From Flavobacteriales bacterium (GTDB lineage: Bacteria > Bacteroidota > Bacteroidia > NORP154): a DNA stretch of 11,730 nucleotides. The notes under the pieces are model-generated. The model saw nothing but the letters and a program-made list of their open reading frames with translations, was not told the DNA's origin and made no database searches. The stretch lies in NCBI GenBank assembly GCA_012965625.1, contig DTSC01000180.1, forward strand, positions 1-11,730, read 5' to 3'. How positions within the stretch are numbered: position 1 is the first letter of the stretch; each line of letters begins with the position of its first letter. Shown here in pieces: positions 1 to 7,211 of the stretch. The translations under genes were made by a program, and so were the position numbers.

Positions 1-1
1 A

Positions 2-316
2 GATTCAAAATACATTATTTTTATAGAATCCCTGGCTTCAAATGCTAGTCAAGGTTATAAACAAGTTATTACTATTGAAGCTAGTGCATCAAAAGTGCCA
101 ACCACCAAATATGGCTCAAACAAAATCCTAGCAAATGAGCGAGGGGAGAATATGAAATTGTTAATTATTCGTTCTTTGGAAAAAAAAGGAATTAGCAGTG
201 ATCTGTTTGTGTTTAATATAAATGCTCTTGTTCAGGGTCCTGAGTATGAACCAGGTGCAGCAAATAACCGTTCAATTTATAAAGCTTTCCAATACGTAAA
301 AGTAATTGCCGAATAA
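2..316 (+). CDS. C-terminal end of an OmpA-like envelope protein (5' end outside the window)
   Basis: The frame is open from base 2 to the TAA at 314–316 and gives the last 104 residues of a protein that starts before the window. A GTG at 95 could be mistaken for a start, but similar sequence continues upstream of it (VITIEASASKVPT spans that point), so it is internal. The pattern of a beta strand (VITIEASAS), then SN..LA..RGE followed by an amphipathic helix and LEKKGI, and a final NNRSIYKAFQYVKV strand, matches the layout of OmpA-like C-terminal domains, where the usual strand reads IEGHTD and the helix carries LS..RA. The classical peptidoglycan-contact residues of that family are not obvious, so this is a divergent member. 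It lies 33 bases before the first TPR–PD40 gene and may be in the same transcription unit. Assignment to an OmpA-like fold is inferred from pattern and context only. Confidence 0.5.
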   Translation, partial: DSKYIIFIESLASNASQGYKQVITIEASASKVPTTKYGSNKILANERGENMKLLIIRSLEKKGISSDLFVFNINALVQGPEYEPGAANNRSIYKAFQYVKVIAE

Positions 317-349
317 CAAAAAGTGATTGTTTAATTTTATTCCTTTCCT

Positions 350-715
350 ATGAAGAAGGTTGTTCTTTGCACTGCAGCAATATTTAATCTTCTCTTATTC
401 ATTCCTGCATATAACCTTTTATCTTTCCCTGCGGAGAATCCGACAATAAATTTTGAAAGCATGTTCAATAAGTCTATACAATACATAATAGACGAGAACT
501 ACACAAAGGCTATAACTGGTTTTGAAAAACTTGATTCAATAGACAATAAAAATTATCTTGCAAAAATAACAAATAAATACTCCATCTCAAGAAAAAATTT
601 TATACTAAAACTCCTTGAGAATATACCTACTAATTCATTACAACCTTGGAATTTGCTACCTGCGTTCAAAAAAGGATTTGGGAAAAGCAATTGGATATTT
701 AGAGAAAGCTATTGA
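350..715 (+). pseudogene. TPR–PD40 paralog 1, N-terminal piece before a frameshift
   Basis: This frame starts at ATG 350 with a Sec signal peptide (MKKVV, then a hydrophobic stretch to about residue 22) and a TPR-like helix pair around residues 40–60 (YIIDENYTKAITGFEKL). That segment aligns with NYGIALKKFEKL and NYIAAISVYERL in the two downstream paralogs. Up to about residue 95 (base 634) the translation is sensible. After that the paralog-like sequence HYNLGICYL continues in the next frame, and this frame runs on as unrelated residues to its stop at 713–715. The real coding part is therefore about 350–634. It was once, or still is, joined to the 3' piece ending at 2066; the joined product would be about 571 residues, between its paralogs' 528 and 631. 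The break may be a true mutation or a sequencing or assembly error. Confidence 0.75.
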
Positions 716-2066
716 GCATATTTCAAAAAAACATAATGCATTCGCCTATGAAGAGCGTAATGCCCCAATTTCAGCACATTTTGAACTTGGAAAAGCATAC
801 CAATTAACAAATAAACTGGACGAAGCTACATCCCAATTTAGAAAGTGTATTGCCCTTTTACCAAAAAGGAATCTTCTGCAGGAAGAACTGTCCAGACATA
901 TTGAGATGTGTGAATTTGCAAAGTCTCAGATGGCCAATAGACTCAATGTTAAAATAAGCAACCTTGGCGAAAAGATAAATTCAACATATTCTGATTTTGG
1001 TCCAATATTGAATACTGATGAATCTATAATGGCTTTTACCTCCAATCGTTTAGGCAGTACTGGCCAGGAAATTGCAAAAAACGGAAATTATTATAATGAT
1101 ATTTATATTTCTAATTCTGATGGACATTTTTGGTCAGATCCGCAAAATATTAACGGCAAAATAAACTCTAAATTCAATGATGTTGCGGCTGGATTATCTT
1201 CTGATGGACAACAACTTTTTCTGTTTAATGATCAAACAGGGTATAGCTATTTATACCAAAGCAATTTTTTTAATGGCGAATGGTCACCTATAGAATTTAT
1301 AAATGAAAATATGAAAGATTCTTCTTTAGAATCCCATTCGTCAATATCACTGGATGGAAGCTTACTATATTTTGCAAGCTCTCGAGAAGGTGGTTATGGA
1401 GGCACTGATATATACCGATGCAGAAAACTGCCAAATGGAGCATGGGCCAAAGCAGAAAATCTTGGACCTAAAATCAACACAAAACATGATGAAATATCGC
1501 CTTATATACACCCAAATGGTTCAATTTTGTTCTTTAGCTCAAAAGGACATCAGAATCTGGGAGGATTTGATATATTTTCTTCAGAAATTGATGAAAACCA
1601 GGAACTTGCCACTCCGAAAAATATTGGCTACCCAGTTAATACAACTGGAGACGAAAGTTATTATGTATTAAATGCAGAGGGTAGAAGAGCATACTTTTCA
1701 TCAACGAAACCAGGTGGTCTTGGAAATGAGGACATTTATGTAGCTGAATTCTTTGATTATGAAAAAATCGCAGTCACAATCTTAAAAGGCACAATCACCA
1801 TAAAAGACCAAGGTGATTCTGAAGCGCAAGCAGAAATCTTAGTTTATGACAATGCTGACTTATCTTCTCCTCCTGGAATTTTCAAACCGAATTCGTCTAC
1901 AGGCAAATATGTTATTGTACTTAAGCCAGGGAGAGATTATAAAATTGAATATCTCCTCAATGATCTAATAGTAAAAACAGATCATATTTTTGTACTTGAA
2001 GAATCTGTTTATCAGGAAATAGAAAAAAGTGTGATAATGGAACCCATTGAATTAGATGCAGAATAG
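615..2066 (+). CDS. TPR–PD40 beta-propeller protein, paralog 1, main 3' piece
   Basis: The frame opens after a TAA at 606–608. The TTG at 615 is only a nominal start: it lacks a signal peptide, and paralog-like sequence begins at base 636 (HYNLGICYL). Numbered from 615, residues 8–105 form TPR-like helices (AIGYLEKAI, AHFELGKAYQLTNKLDEA). Residues 112–380 hold PD40/WD40-like propeller blades with the family's repeated F(T/S)S.R.GG and SxDGxxLYF patterns (AFTSNRLGS, LYFASSREGGYGGTDIY, LFFSSKGHQNLGGFDIF, AYFSSTKPGGLGNEDIY). Residues 390–450 form a beta module of the carboxypeptidase-regulatory type, with TGKYVIVLKPGRDYKIEY near 429–446. The order TPR, propeller, regulatory-like domain is known from PorE, a T9SS envelope protein, but the OmpA-like end of PorE is missing. 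If the frameshift is real, this piece has no export signal and should not reach the periplasm. Confidence 0.8.
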   Translation: MRIYLLIHYNLGICYLRSKKDLGKAIGYLEKAIEHISKKHNAFAYEERNAPISAHFELGKAYQLTNKLDEATSQFRKCIALLPKRNLLQEELSRHIEMCEFAKSQMANRLNVKISNLGEKINSTYSDFGPILNTDESIMAFTSNRLGSTGQEIAKNGNYYNDIYISNSDGHFWSDPQNINGKINSKFNDVAAGLSSDGQQLFLFNDQTGYSYLYQSNFFNGEWSPIEFINENMKDSSLESHSSISLDGSLLYFASSREGGYGGTDIYRCRKLPNGAWAKAENLGPKINTKHDEISPYIHPNGSILFFSSKGHQNLGGFDIFSSEIDENQELATPKNIGYPVNTTGDESYYVLNAEGRRAYFSSTKPGGLGNEDIYVAEFFDYEKIAVTILKGTITIKDQGDSEAQAEILVYDNADLSSPPGIFKPNSSTGKYVIVLKPGRDYKIEYLLNDLIVKTDHIFVLEESVYQEIEKSVIMEPIELDAE

Positions 2067-2156
2067 CCATTCTATTTGTTCTTTGGTTTCCCAAAACGAA
2101 ATAATTCTTTTTTGTATATTTATTGGCAAAATAATTGTTTAACCCAAATGAGTTCT

Positions 2157-2170
2157 AATTGGAACCAATT
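2157..2170. repeat. Short perfect inverted repeat just upstream of paralog 2
   Basis: AATTGG at 2157–2162 and CCAATT at 2165–2170 are perfect inverted arms around a 2-base AA centre, ending 12 bases before the chosen ATG at 2183. It lies in the 116-base gap between paralogs 1 and 2, which otherwise holds only AT-rich sequence with no convincing promoter of the TTTG / TAnnTTTG type. It could be an operator-like site or a weak RNA hairpin, or chance. A short TTTGG–TTTC–CCAAA hairpin (2082–2095) also lies in the gap but is too weak to call a terminator. Confidence 0.25.
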
Positions 2171-2182
2171 CAATTTACTATT

Positions 2183-4078
2183 ATGAAACATGTTTTAAGC
2201 AGATATGGTATTGTCGTTCTTGGGTTGTTATTATGTAGTACTATAGTCCATGGCCAGGCGTTTACAGCTGAAGAAGGCCTTAGTGTCAGAGAGCTGTTTA
2301 GGACTGGGAATTATGGAATAGCTTTAAAAAAGTTCGAGAAACTATCTGAGGAGGATCCAAAAAATATGGATTATAAATATAGCATTGCCCAATGTTTCCT
2401 ATATATAAATAATGATAAATCATCCGCTATTCCCTTACTTCAGGAAGTCTGGAAAAACGATGACCTAAACCCTGAAGTCTTATTTGACTTAGGTTGTGCT
2501 TACCATTTTAATATGCGATTTCAAGAAGCAATCGATTCTTTTAATGAATATAAATCCTTAGTAAATGATGTGGCGAATAAAGAAAGGGCCGAAAGAAAAA
2601 TTGAAATGTGCTATAATGCTATGGAATTAATTAAATATCCCTTAGATGTAACATTTGAAAATTTAGGTGCAAAGGTAAATTCGCCATATCCTGACTTTTC
2701 TCCTTTTGTTCCTGCAGATGAATCATATCTTGTCTTTACATCAAGAAGAAAAGGTAATGTGGGGCACATGCTTGATTATGATGGATTTTATACCTCAGAC
2801 CTATATATGTCTACCGTTAAAAAAGGGGCATTTTATAAAGCTGCCAATATTAGTATAATAAATACAGAATCAGATGAGGAAGCCGCTGGCATCTCATCTG
2901 ATGGTTCAAAGATACTTGTATTTGTTGATGACGTTTTTCGGAATATTTATGGCAATATCTTCTTTTCAACAAAAAGAGGAAGATCTCTTCAAAATTTAGC
3001 CTCAATGGGAAAAACCATTAATAGTCCAACGAGTATTGAAACTTCTGCAGCAATTACAAAAGATGGGAATATCCTATATTTTTCTAGTGATAGACCAGAA
3101 GGTTATGGAGGTATGGACATATATATGTCAAGGTTATTACCAGATGGGTCCTGGGGCATTCCGATTAATCTTGGGCCAAAAATAAACACTAAATATAATG
3201 AAGAATATCCCACATTATCCTTGAATGAGAATCTCTTGTATTTTAGTTCTGATGGCCATAATTCGATGGGAGGCTATGATCTCTTTAGATCTGAGTTTAG
3301 CATTAAAGCTAATGAATGGGGCTCTCCATCTAACCTTGGTTATCCAATCAGCACAACTGATGATGATATGACTATATCCTTTGCAGCAATATGGGATACC
3401 CAAAAACAGTTAGCGTCAAACAAGCATGCATATATATCCACATACCGAAAAGATGGTTTCGGAGACCTTGACATTTATCGAGTTACATTTAACAAAGAAG
3501 AATCGCGTCTTACAACAGTGCGTGGTTTGATCATCGAAAAGATTCCTGTTGATATGAATGAATATAAAATCTTTTACCATTATTCTAAAGCTGGTGAAGA
3601 ATTGGTGGTGCCAGAAGAATGTTACCCATGGGATGATAGATCCTGGAGATTGAAAGAAGAAAAAAAAGTAATGGTCAGGCCTGGTTATGAATATAGATCC
3701 TTGTTGTTTTTTGATAAGAATGGCCAGCAAAAAGTTTTTTCGAGCAAAAAATATCCAAAGAATGACAATACGCTGAAAATTGTCAAAATTAAAAATAGCT
3801 TAATAAAGAAGAAAAATTACACCCCTCCAATTCAGATATATGAGGAAACTCCTCTAATTGAAACAAATATATATGTAACAAATAAAATGAGCGGTGAGGA
3901 ATTTTCTTATGTTCCTTCTAGAAAAGGTAAATACACAATCCTATTGCCACCAGGAGAATATGAAATGAAATTAGAACATGCTAAATATAAATCCTTAACT
4001 TATAATCTAAGCATATGGGACAAAGGATCATTTGTACCTGAAAAGGTTAAAAATTTTATCTTCGAGCCTGAAAAATAA
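2183..4078 (+). CDS. TPR–PD40 beta-propeller secreted protein, paralog 2
   Basis: I chose ATG 2183 because MKHVLSRYGIVVLGLLLCST reads directly as a signal peptide, ending near VHGQA (residues 22–26). An in-frame TTG at 2159 would add eight residues before it. Product: 631 residues. Residues 32–145 are TPR-like (NYGIALKKFEKL, AIPLLQEVW, VLFDLGCAYHF, FQEAIDSFNEY). Residues 155–435 are PD40 propeller blades (LVFTSRRKG, LYFSSDRPEGYGGMDIYMSR, LYFSSDGHNSMGGYDLF, DGFGDLDIY). From about 440 to the end are roughly 190 residues of beta-rich sequence, more than in either neighbour, ending in a regulatory-domain-like module (GKYTILLPPGEYEMKLEHAKY). No lipobox is seen. The likely location is the periplasm or outer membrane, and a scaffold or adaptor role similar to PorE is an inference. 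The family by itself does not define a substrate. Confidence 0.85.
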   Translation: MKHVLSRYGIVVLGLLLCSTIVHGQAFTAEEGLSVRELFRTGNYGIALKKFEKLSEEDPKNMDYKYSIAQCFLYINNDKSSAIPLLQEVWKNDDLNPEVLFDLGCAYHFNMRFQEAIDSFNEYKSLVNDVANKERAERKIEMCYNAMELIKYPLDVTFENLGAKVNSPYPDFSPFVPADESYLVFTSRRKGNVGHMLDYDGFYTSDLYMSTVKKGAFYKAANISIINTESDEEAAGISSDGSKILVFVDDVFRNIYGNIFFSTKRGRSLQNLASMGKTINSPTSIETSAAITKDGNILYFSSDRPEGYGGMDIYMSRLLPDGSWGIPINLGPKINTKYNEEYPTLSLNENLLYFSSDGHNSMGGYDLFRSEFSIKANEWGSPSNLGYPISTTDDDMTISFAAIWDTQKQLASNKHAYISTYRKDGFGDLDIYRVTFNKEESRLTTVRGLIIEKIPVDMNEYKIFYHYSKAGEELVVPEECYPWDDRSWRLKEEKKVMVRPGYEYRSLLFFDKNGQQKVFSSKKYPKNDNTLKIVKIKNSLIKKKNYTPPIQIYEETPLIETNIYVTNKMSGEEFSYVPSRKGKYTILLPPGEYEMKLEHAKYKSLTYNLSIWDKGSFVPEKVKNFIFEPEK

Positions 4079-4116
4079 AGAAGATTAAATGCTTCTCCAT
4101 CTGTTTCAATGAAAAA

Positions 4117-5703
4117 ATGGCATTTCAAATACAGAATATCCATTATTATGCATTAAAGATTATATCGTTGATCAGATGTAAATTTTATATTATCGTTTGT
4201 ACGTTTACCTTTTGTATAATATCTAATCAACCTTATGCGCAGTTCGTTGATCCAAAAGTTGGAAAAGATTTTTTTAACAATAAAAATTATATTGCTGCAA
4301 TTTCAGTTTATGAAAGACTTCTGCTAAAAGACAAAGGAAATCCTGAATACAACCATTATTTAGGTATCTGTTATTTAAATTCAAATATTAACAAAAGACT
4401 TGCAATCCCCTATCTTGAGAAAGCCATTAGAGCCCCAAAACCAAAACCAGATGTATTATTTGACTTAGCCTTGGCCTATCATTATTCAGATGACTTTGCA
4501 AAGGCTCTTGACTTATATTCAAAATACAAATTGAATGGTAAAGGCCCCAAACAAGATTTAGTGGATCGAAAGATTGAGATGTGTGAAAATGGAAAACTTT
4601 TAAGTAAGGCAAGTGAGTTTGTCTCTTTTGAAAACCTTGGCCCTTCAATCAACTCAAAATTTCCTGATTATTATCCATTCGTTGCAAAAGACGAATCATA
4701 TATTGTATTCACATCCCGAAGAGGTGGCGTACTAGAATTTGATGGTTTTTACCAATCTGATATCTATATATCTGAAAATACAACAGGAACTTTTGGATCT
4801 TCAAAAAATGGTGGAGCAACAATCAACTCAGACTTTGACGATCAAGCGGTAGGCTTGTCAAATGATGCAGATAAACTTTTTATTTATCTTGATAACATTA
4901 AGGAATATGGAGATATCTATACCGCTGACCGCGATGGCAAACGGTTTGGGAAAATGGTAAAACTAGGTGAAAATGTAAATTCTAATGATTTTGAAACTTC
5001 TGCTTCTATCTCTGCGGATGGAAACACCTTGTTTTTTACTAGCATCAGGCCAGAAGGACAGGGCGCACTAGACCTATATATGTCAAGGAAGCTTCCAATG
5101 GGTGACTGGGGCTTGCCGCAGAATCTTGGTTCTCAGGTAAATACTAAATACAACGAAGATTTCCCTACTCTTTCAGAGGATGGACAAACACTTTACTTCT
5201 GCTCTGAAGGCCATAATAGCATAGGTGGATATGATATCTTTACGAGTCAATGGGAATCCGAATCAAATTCATGGTCTAAACCAAAGAACATTGGCTATCC
5301 AGTCAATAATGGCATGGATAATAGGACAATCTCATTTTCAGAGAGTGGAAAAACAGCATATATCTCCGCCCTTAGAAAGGAAGGGCTTGGCGACCTCGAT
5401 ATTTACAGGGTGAAATTCCCTGTTAATATTATCATCCAGCTCCAGCTGCCTACCAAAGACCCTGATAATCCAATTATTAAGGATGCATACGTGCAGCTTA
5501 ATAATCCGCTCCTTAAACGATCATATACTTTTAAAGCTAACAAAAATACCGGTTTTTACACTATAATATTGAACCGGCGAGGGACCTTTACACTTAAAAT
5601 TGAGGCAGAAGGTTATGAGCTCCATACAGAAGAATTAGATTTGAGGCACACTAAAGACAATGACATAAATTTTAAATTTGTAAACCTAATCCCAAATAAT
5701 TGA
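4117..5703 (+). CDS. TPR–PD40 beta-propeller secreted protein, paralog 3
   Basis: The product is 528 residues from ATG 4117. The hydrophobic signal segment is at about residues 22–38 (FYIIVCTFTFCII) with a likely cleavage site near PYAQ (39–42). The N-region before it is unusually long (about 20 residues), so a downstream TTG at 4168 is a possible alternative start. TPR-like helices cover residues 50–160 (NYIAAISVYERL, HYLGICYLNSN, LAIPYLEKAI, VLFDLALAYHY, FAKALDLYSKY). PD40 blades cover about 168–435 (IVFTSRRGGV, LFFTSIRPEGQGALDLYMSR, LYFCSEGHNSIGGYDIF, GLGDLDIYRV). The last 90 residues form one regulatory-domain-like beta module (NTGFYTIILNRRGTFTLKIEAEGY, in part at 477–500). It begins 38 bases after paralog 2, so the two are probably co-transcribed. 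The shared propeller segment LP.G.WG.P.NLG..(I/V)NTKYNE shows that 2 and 3 are the closest pair. Confidence 0.85.
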   Translation: MAFQIQNIHYYALKIISLIRCKFYIIVCTFTFCIISNQPYAQFVDPKVGKDFFNNKNYIAAISVYERLLLKDKGNPEYNHYLGICYLNSNINKRLAIPYLEKAIRAPKPKPDVLFDLALAYHYSDDFAKALDLYSKYKLNGKGPKQDLVDRKIEMCENGKLLSKASEFVSFENLGPSINSKFPDYYPFVAKDESYIVFTSRRGGVLEFDGFYQSDIYISENTTGTFGSSKNGGATINSDFDDQAVGLSNDADKLFIYLDNIKEYGDIYTADRDGKRFGKMVKLGENVNSNDFETSASISADGNTLFFTSIRPEGQGALDLYMSRKLPMGDWGLPQNLGSQVNTKYNEDFPTLSEDGQTLYFCSEGHNSIGGYDIFTSQWESESNSWSKPKNIGYPVNNGMDNRTISFSESGKTAYISALRKEGLGDLDIYRVKFPVNIIIQLQLPTKDPDNPIIKDAYVQLNNPLLKRSYTFKANKNTGFYTIILNRRGTFTLKIEAEGYELHTEELDLRHTKDNDINFKFVNLIPNN

Positions 5704-5735
5704 TTGGTGAGCAGTACTTAAAACCAATATGTTTA
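5703..5735 (+). promoter_or_regulatory. Candidate Bacteroidota-type promoter upstream of the exonuclease gene
   Basis: In the 65-base gap before the exonuclease gene, ATTG (5703–5706) and TATGTTTA (5728–5735) resemble the -33 (TTTG) and -7 (TAnnTTTG) elements of the major Bacteroidota sigma factor, with a 21-base spacer. Each element misses one consensus base. The same stretch contains an inverted repeat, ATTGGT (5703–5708) and ACCAAT (5723–5728) with a 14-base loop, immediately after the stop codon of paralog 3. It could instead be a weak hairpin. Either reading would separate the housekeeping genes from the propeller genes. Confidence 0.25.
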
Positions 5736-5768
5736 TTAATCTTCCATATTGAACAAGCAGATTGATTT

Positions 5769-6575
5769 ATGAAACTTAAACTTGAGAAACCTCTTGCCTT
5801 CTTTGACCTGGAAACTACCGGTGTTAATGTTTCCTGCGACAGGATTGTTCAAATTGGGATTCTCAAGATATACCCGGATGAAACCTTGGAGCAGTACAAC
5901 CAATTGATCAATCCAGGCATCCCTATTCCCGAGGAAACATCGGCCATTCATGGAATTACAGATGCGGATGTGGCTGATAAACCGTCATTCAAGGAGATAG
6001 GGGCAGAATTAGTAAAGATGCTGGCAGGATGTGATTTAGGAGGGTATAACTCCAACAAGTTCGATATTCCACTGCTCATGGAGGAGTTTCTTCGGAACGA
6101 GATTGATTTTGACATTTCGGATAAACACCTAATTGATGTCCAAAACATATTTCACAAGATGGAGAAACGCACATTGAGAGGTGCTTATAAGTTCTATACC
6201 GGAGCAGTTATGGAAAATGCCCATGATGCAATGGCAGATACAGAAGCAACTTTTCAGGTGTTCCTGGCACAAATAGCGCGTTACGAAGGAATAGAGTACA
6301 ATAGCGAGGAGGAGAACAGCCTGACTCCCATTAAAAATGACATCCCGGCACTTGCAGAATACTCCACAATGCGTAAAACTGCTGATTTTGCGGGACGTAT
6401 TGCGTACAATGAAGAAGGGGTTGAGGTGTTTAACTTTGGTAAGCACAAAGGCAAGCCTGTGATAGACGTTCTTGAGGCAGAGCCCTCATATTTGGATTGG
6501 ATGAAGAAAGGAGATTTCCCCAAGTACACCATCAAAGTCCTAGAGCAAATTTGGAACAAAAATAGAAGGCAATGA
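5769..6575 (+). CDS. DnaQ-like 3'-5' exonuclease (DEDDh family)
   Basis: The 268-residue product is a cytoplasmic DEDDh exonuclease, the fold of the DNA polymerase III epsilon subunit, RNase T and exonuclease X. It removes nucleotides from 3' ends using two metal ions. All catalytic residues are visible: D13 and E15 in FFDLETTG, D99 in GGYNSNKFDIPLL, and H152 and D157 in AHDAMADTEAT. The nuclease domain takes up about residues 8–170. The C-terminal FNFGKHKGKPVIDVL...YLDWM segment (about 220–260) matches the small domain found at the end of exonuclease X-like proteins. Whether it proofreads or acts in repair cannot be told from sequence. The product is too short for, and carries no sign of, a GIY-YIG or helicase fusion. 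The stop codon overlaps the next gene's start (ATGA), which implies translational coupling. A 60-base sample (5881–5940) is 45% GC, higher than samples from its neighbours. Confidence 0.9.
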   Translation: MKLKLEKPLAFFDLETTGVNVSCDRIVQIGILKIYPDETLEQYNQLINPGIPIPEETSAIHGITDADVADKPSFKEIGAELVKMLAGCDLGGYNSNKFDIPLLMEEFLRNEIDFDISDKHLIDVQNIFHKMEKRTLRGAYKFYTGAVMENAHDAMADTEATFQVFLAQIARYEGIEYNSEEENSLTPIKNDIPALAEYSTMRKTADFAGRIAYNEEGVEVFNFGKHKGKPVIDVLEAEPSYLDWMKKGDFPKYTIKVLEQIWNKNRRQ

Positions 6576-7183
6576 AAATTATATGTGTGGGAAGAAATTA
6601 TGCGGATCATGCAAAAGAACTAAAGAACCCAGTTCCTAAGGAACCGGTTATCTTTATGAAACCAGATTCAGCGATAATCCGTAATAACCAGCCATTTTTT
6701 ATTCCGAAATTCTCACAGAACATACACTATGAAGTAGAACTTGTATTAAAGATTAAGAAGATAGGAAAAAATGTCTCTGAAAAATATGCAAACAAATACT
6801 ACGATCATATTGGAATTGGAATTGACTTTACAGCAAGAGACCTGCAATCAAAATTAAAAGAAAAGGGGTTGCCATGGGAAAAAGCTAAAGGATTTGACGG
6901 CTCTGCCCCTTTAGGGAAATTTATATCAAAAACCAATATAAAGGATCTAACAAATATTAATTTTCACCTGGATATTAATAAAGAGACGGTACAAAAAGGT
7001 AATACTAAAAATATGCTTTTCTCTTTTGATGCCATAATTGCTCATGTAAGTCAATATTTTGCTTTGAAAATCGGCGATTTAATATTTACAGGGACCCCAG
7101 CTGGAGTTGGCTCTGTTAATATAAATGATCAACTAGAGTGTTACATTGAAGATGAGAAGCTCCTAAGCTTTAGGGTTAAGTAG
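6572..7183 (+). CDS. Fumarylacetoacetate hydrolase (FAH) family protein
   Basis: The product has 203 residues, the normal size for single-domain FAH proteins such as YcgM/FAHD1-type acylpyruvate hydrolases or oxaloacetate decarboxylases. The family signatures are clear: VGRNYADHAKEL at 6–17, KP at 30–31, the metal ligands E54 and E56 (HYEVELVL) and D85 (GIGIDFTARDLQ), WEKAKGFDGSAPLG at 102–115, and TGTPAGVG at 173–180. The enzyme is expected to bind Mg or Mn and cleave or decarboxylate a small 2-oxo acid in the cytoplasm. Its exact substrate cannot be read from the sequence. It begins inside the stop codon of the exonuclease gene, so the two are translated from one message, although no functional link is known to me. 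A sample at 6961–7020 is only 27% GC. Confidence 0.9.
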   Translation: MKIICVGRNYADHAKELKNPVPKEPVIFMKPDSAIIRNNQPFFIPKFSQNIHYEVELVLKIKKIGKNVSEKYANKYYDHIGIGIDFTARDLQSKLKEKGLPWEKAKGFDGSAPLGKFISKTNIKDLTNINFHLDINKETVQKGNTKNMLFSFDAIIAHVSQYFALKIGDLIFTGTPAGVGSVNINDQLECYIEDEKLLSFRVK

Positions 7184-7211
7184 ATTAAAAAGAGTAAAAA
7201 AGGCGTTTTTA
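7184..7211. terminator. A/T-rich hairpin between convergent genes, possible two-way terminator
   Basis: Only 25 bases separate the stop of the FAH gene from the stop of the subtilisin gene on the other strand. TAAAAA (7195–7200) and TTTTTA (7206–7211) pair around the loop AGGCG. The flanks (AAAAAGAG before, TTTTTTC after) allow a longer imperfect stem and give a T-run on either strand. This layout suits a bidirectional terminator, but the stem is almost all A–T and therefore weak. The 3' arm includes the subtilisin stop codon. Confidence 0.4.

Noticed and set aside
95..316. A 73-residue gene starting at GTG 95.
   Set aside because: The same frame is open back to the window edge with continuous domain-like sequence, so the GTG is internal to a longer protein.
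3416..3730. 104-residue minus-strand frame opposite paralog 2.
   Set aside because: It is antisense to a well-supported PD40 gene, and the Phe/Ile-rich translation (runs of F opposite Lys codons) shows no domain.
4109..4156. ATG 8 bases before the paralog 3 start opens a frame reading MKKWHFKYRISIIMH, like the start of a signal peptide.
   Set aside because: It stops after 15 residues in a different frame. The 4117 frame already has its own hydrophobic signal segment, so no frameshift is needed.
3100..5110. Near-identical short DNA stretches (GAC.TATATATGTCAAGG) in paralogs 2 and 3, looking like dispersed repeats.
   Set aside because: They encode the shared propeller motif D(I/L)YMSR and follow from gene duplication, not from a separate repeat family.
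6129..6610. Minus-strand frames of 105 and 109 residues opposite the exonuclease gene.
   Set aside because: They overlap each other and a gene with all DEDDh catalytic residues intact; no signal or domain is visible.
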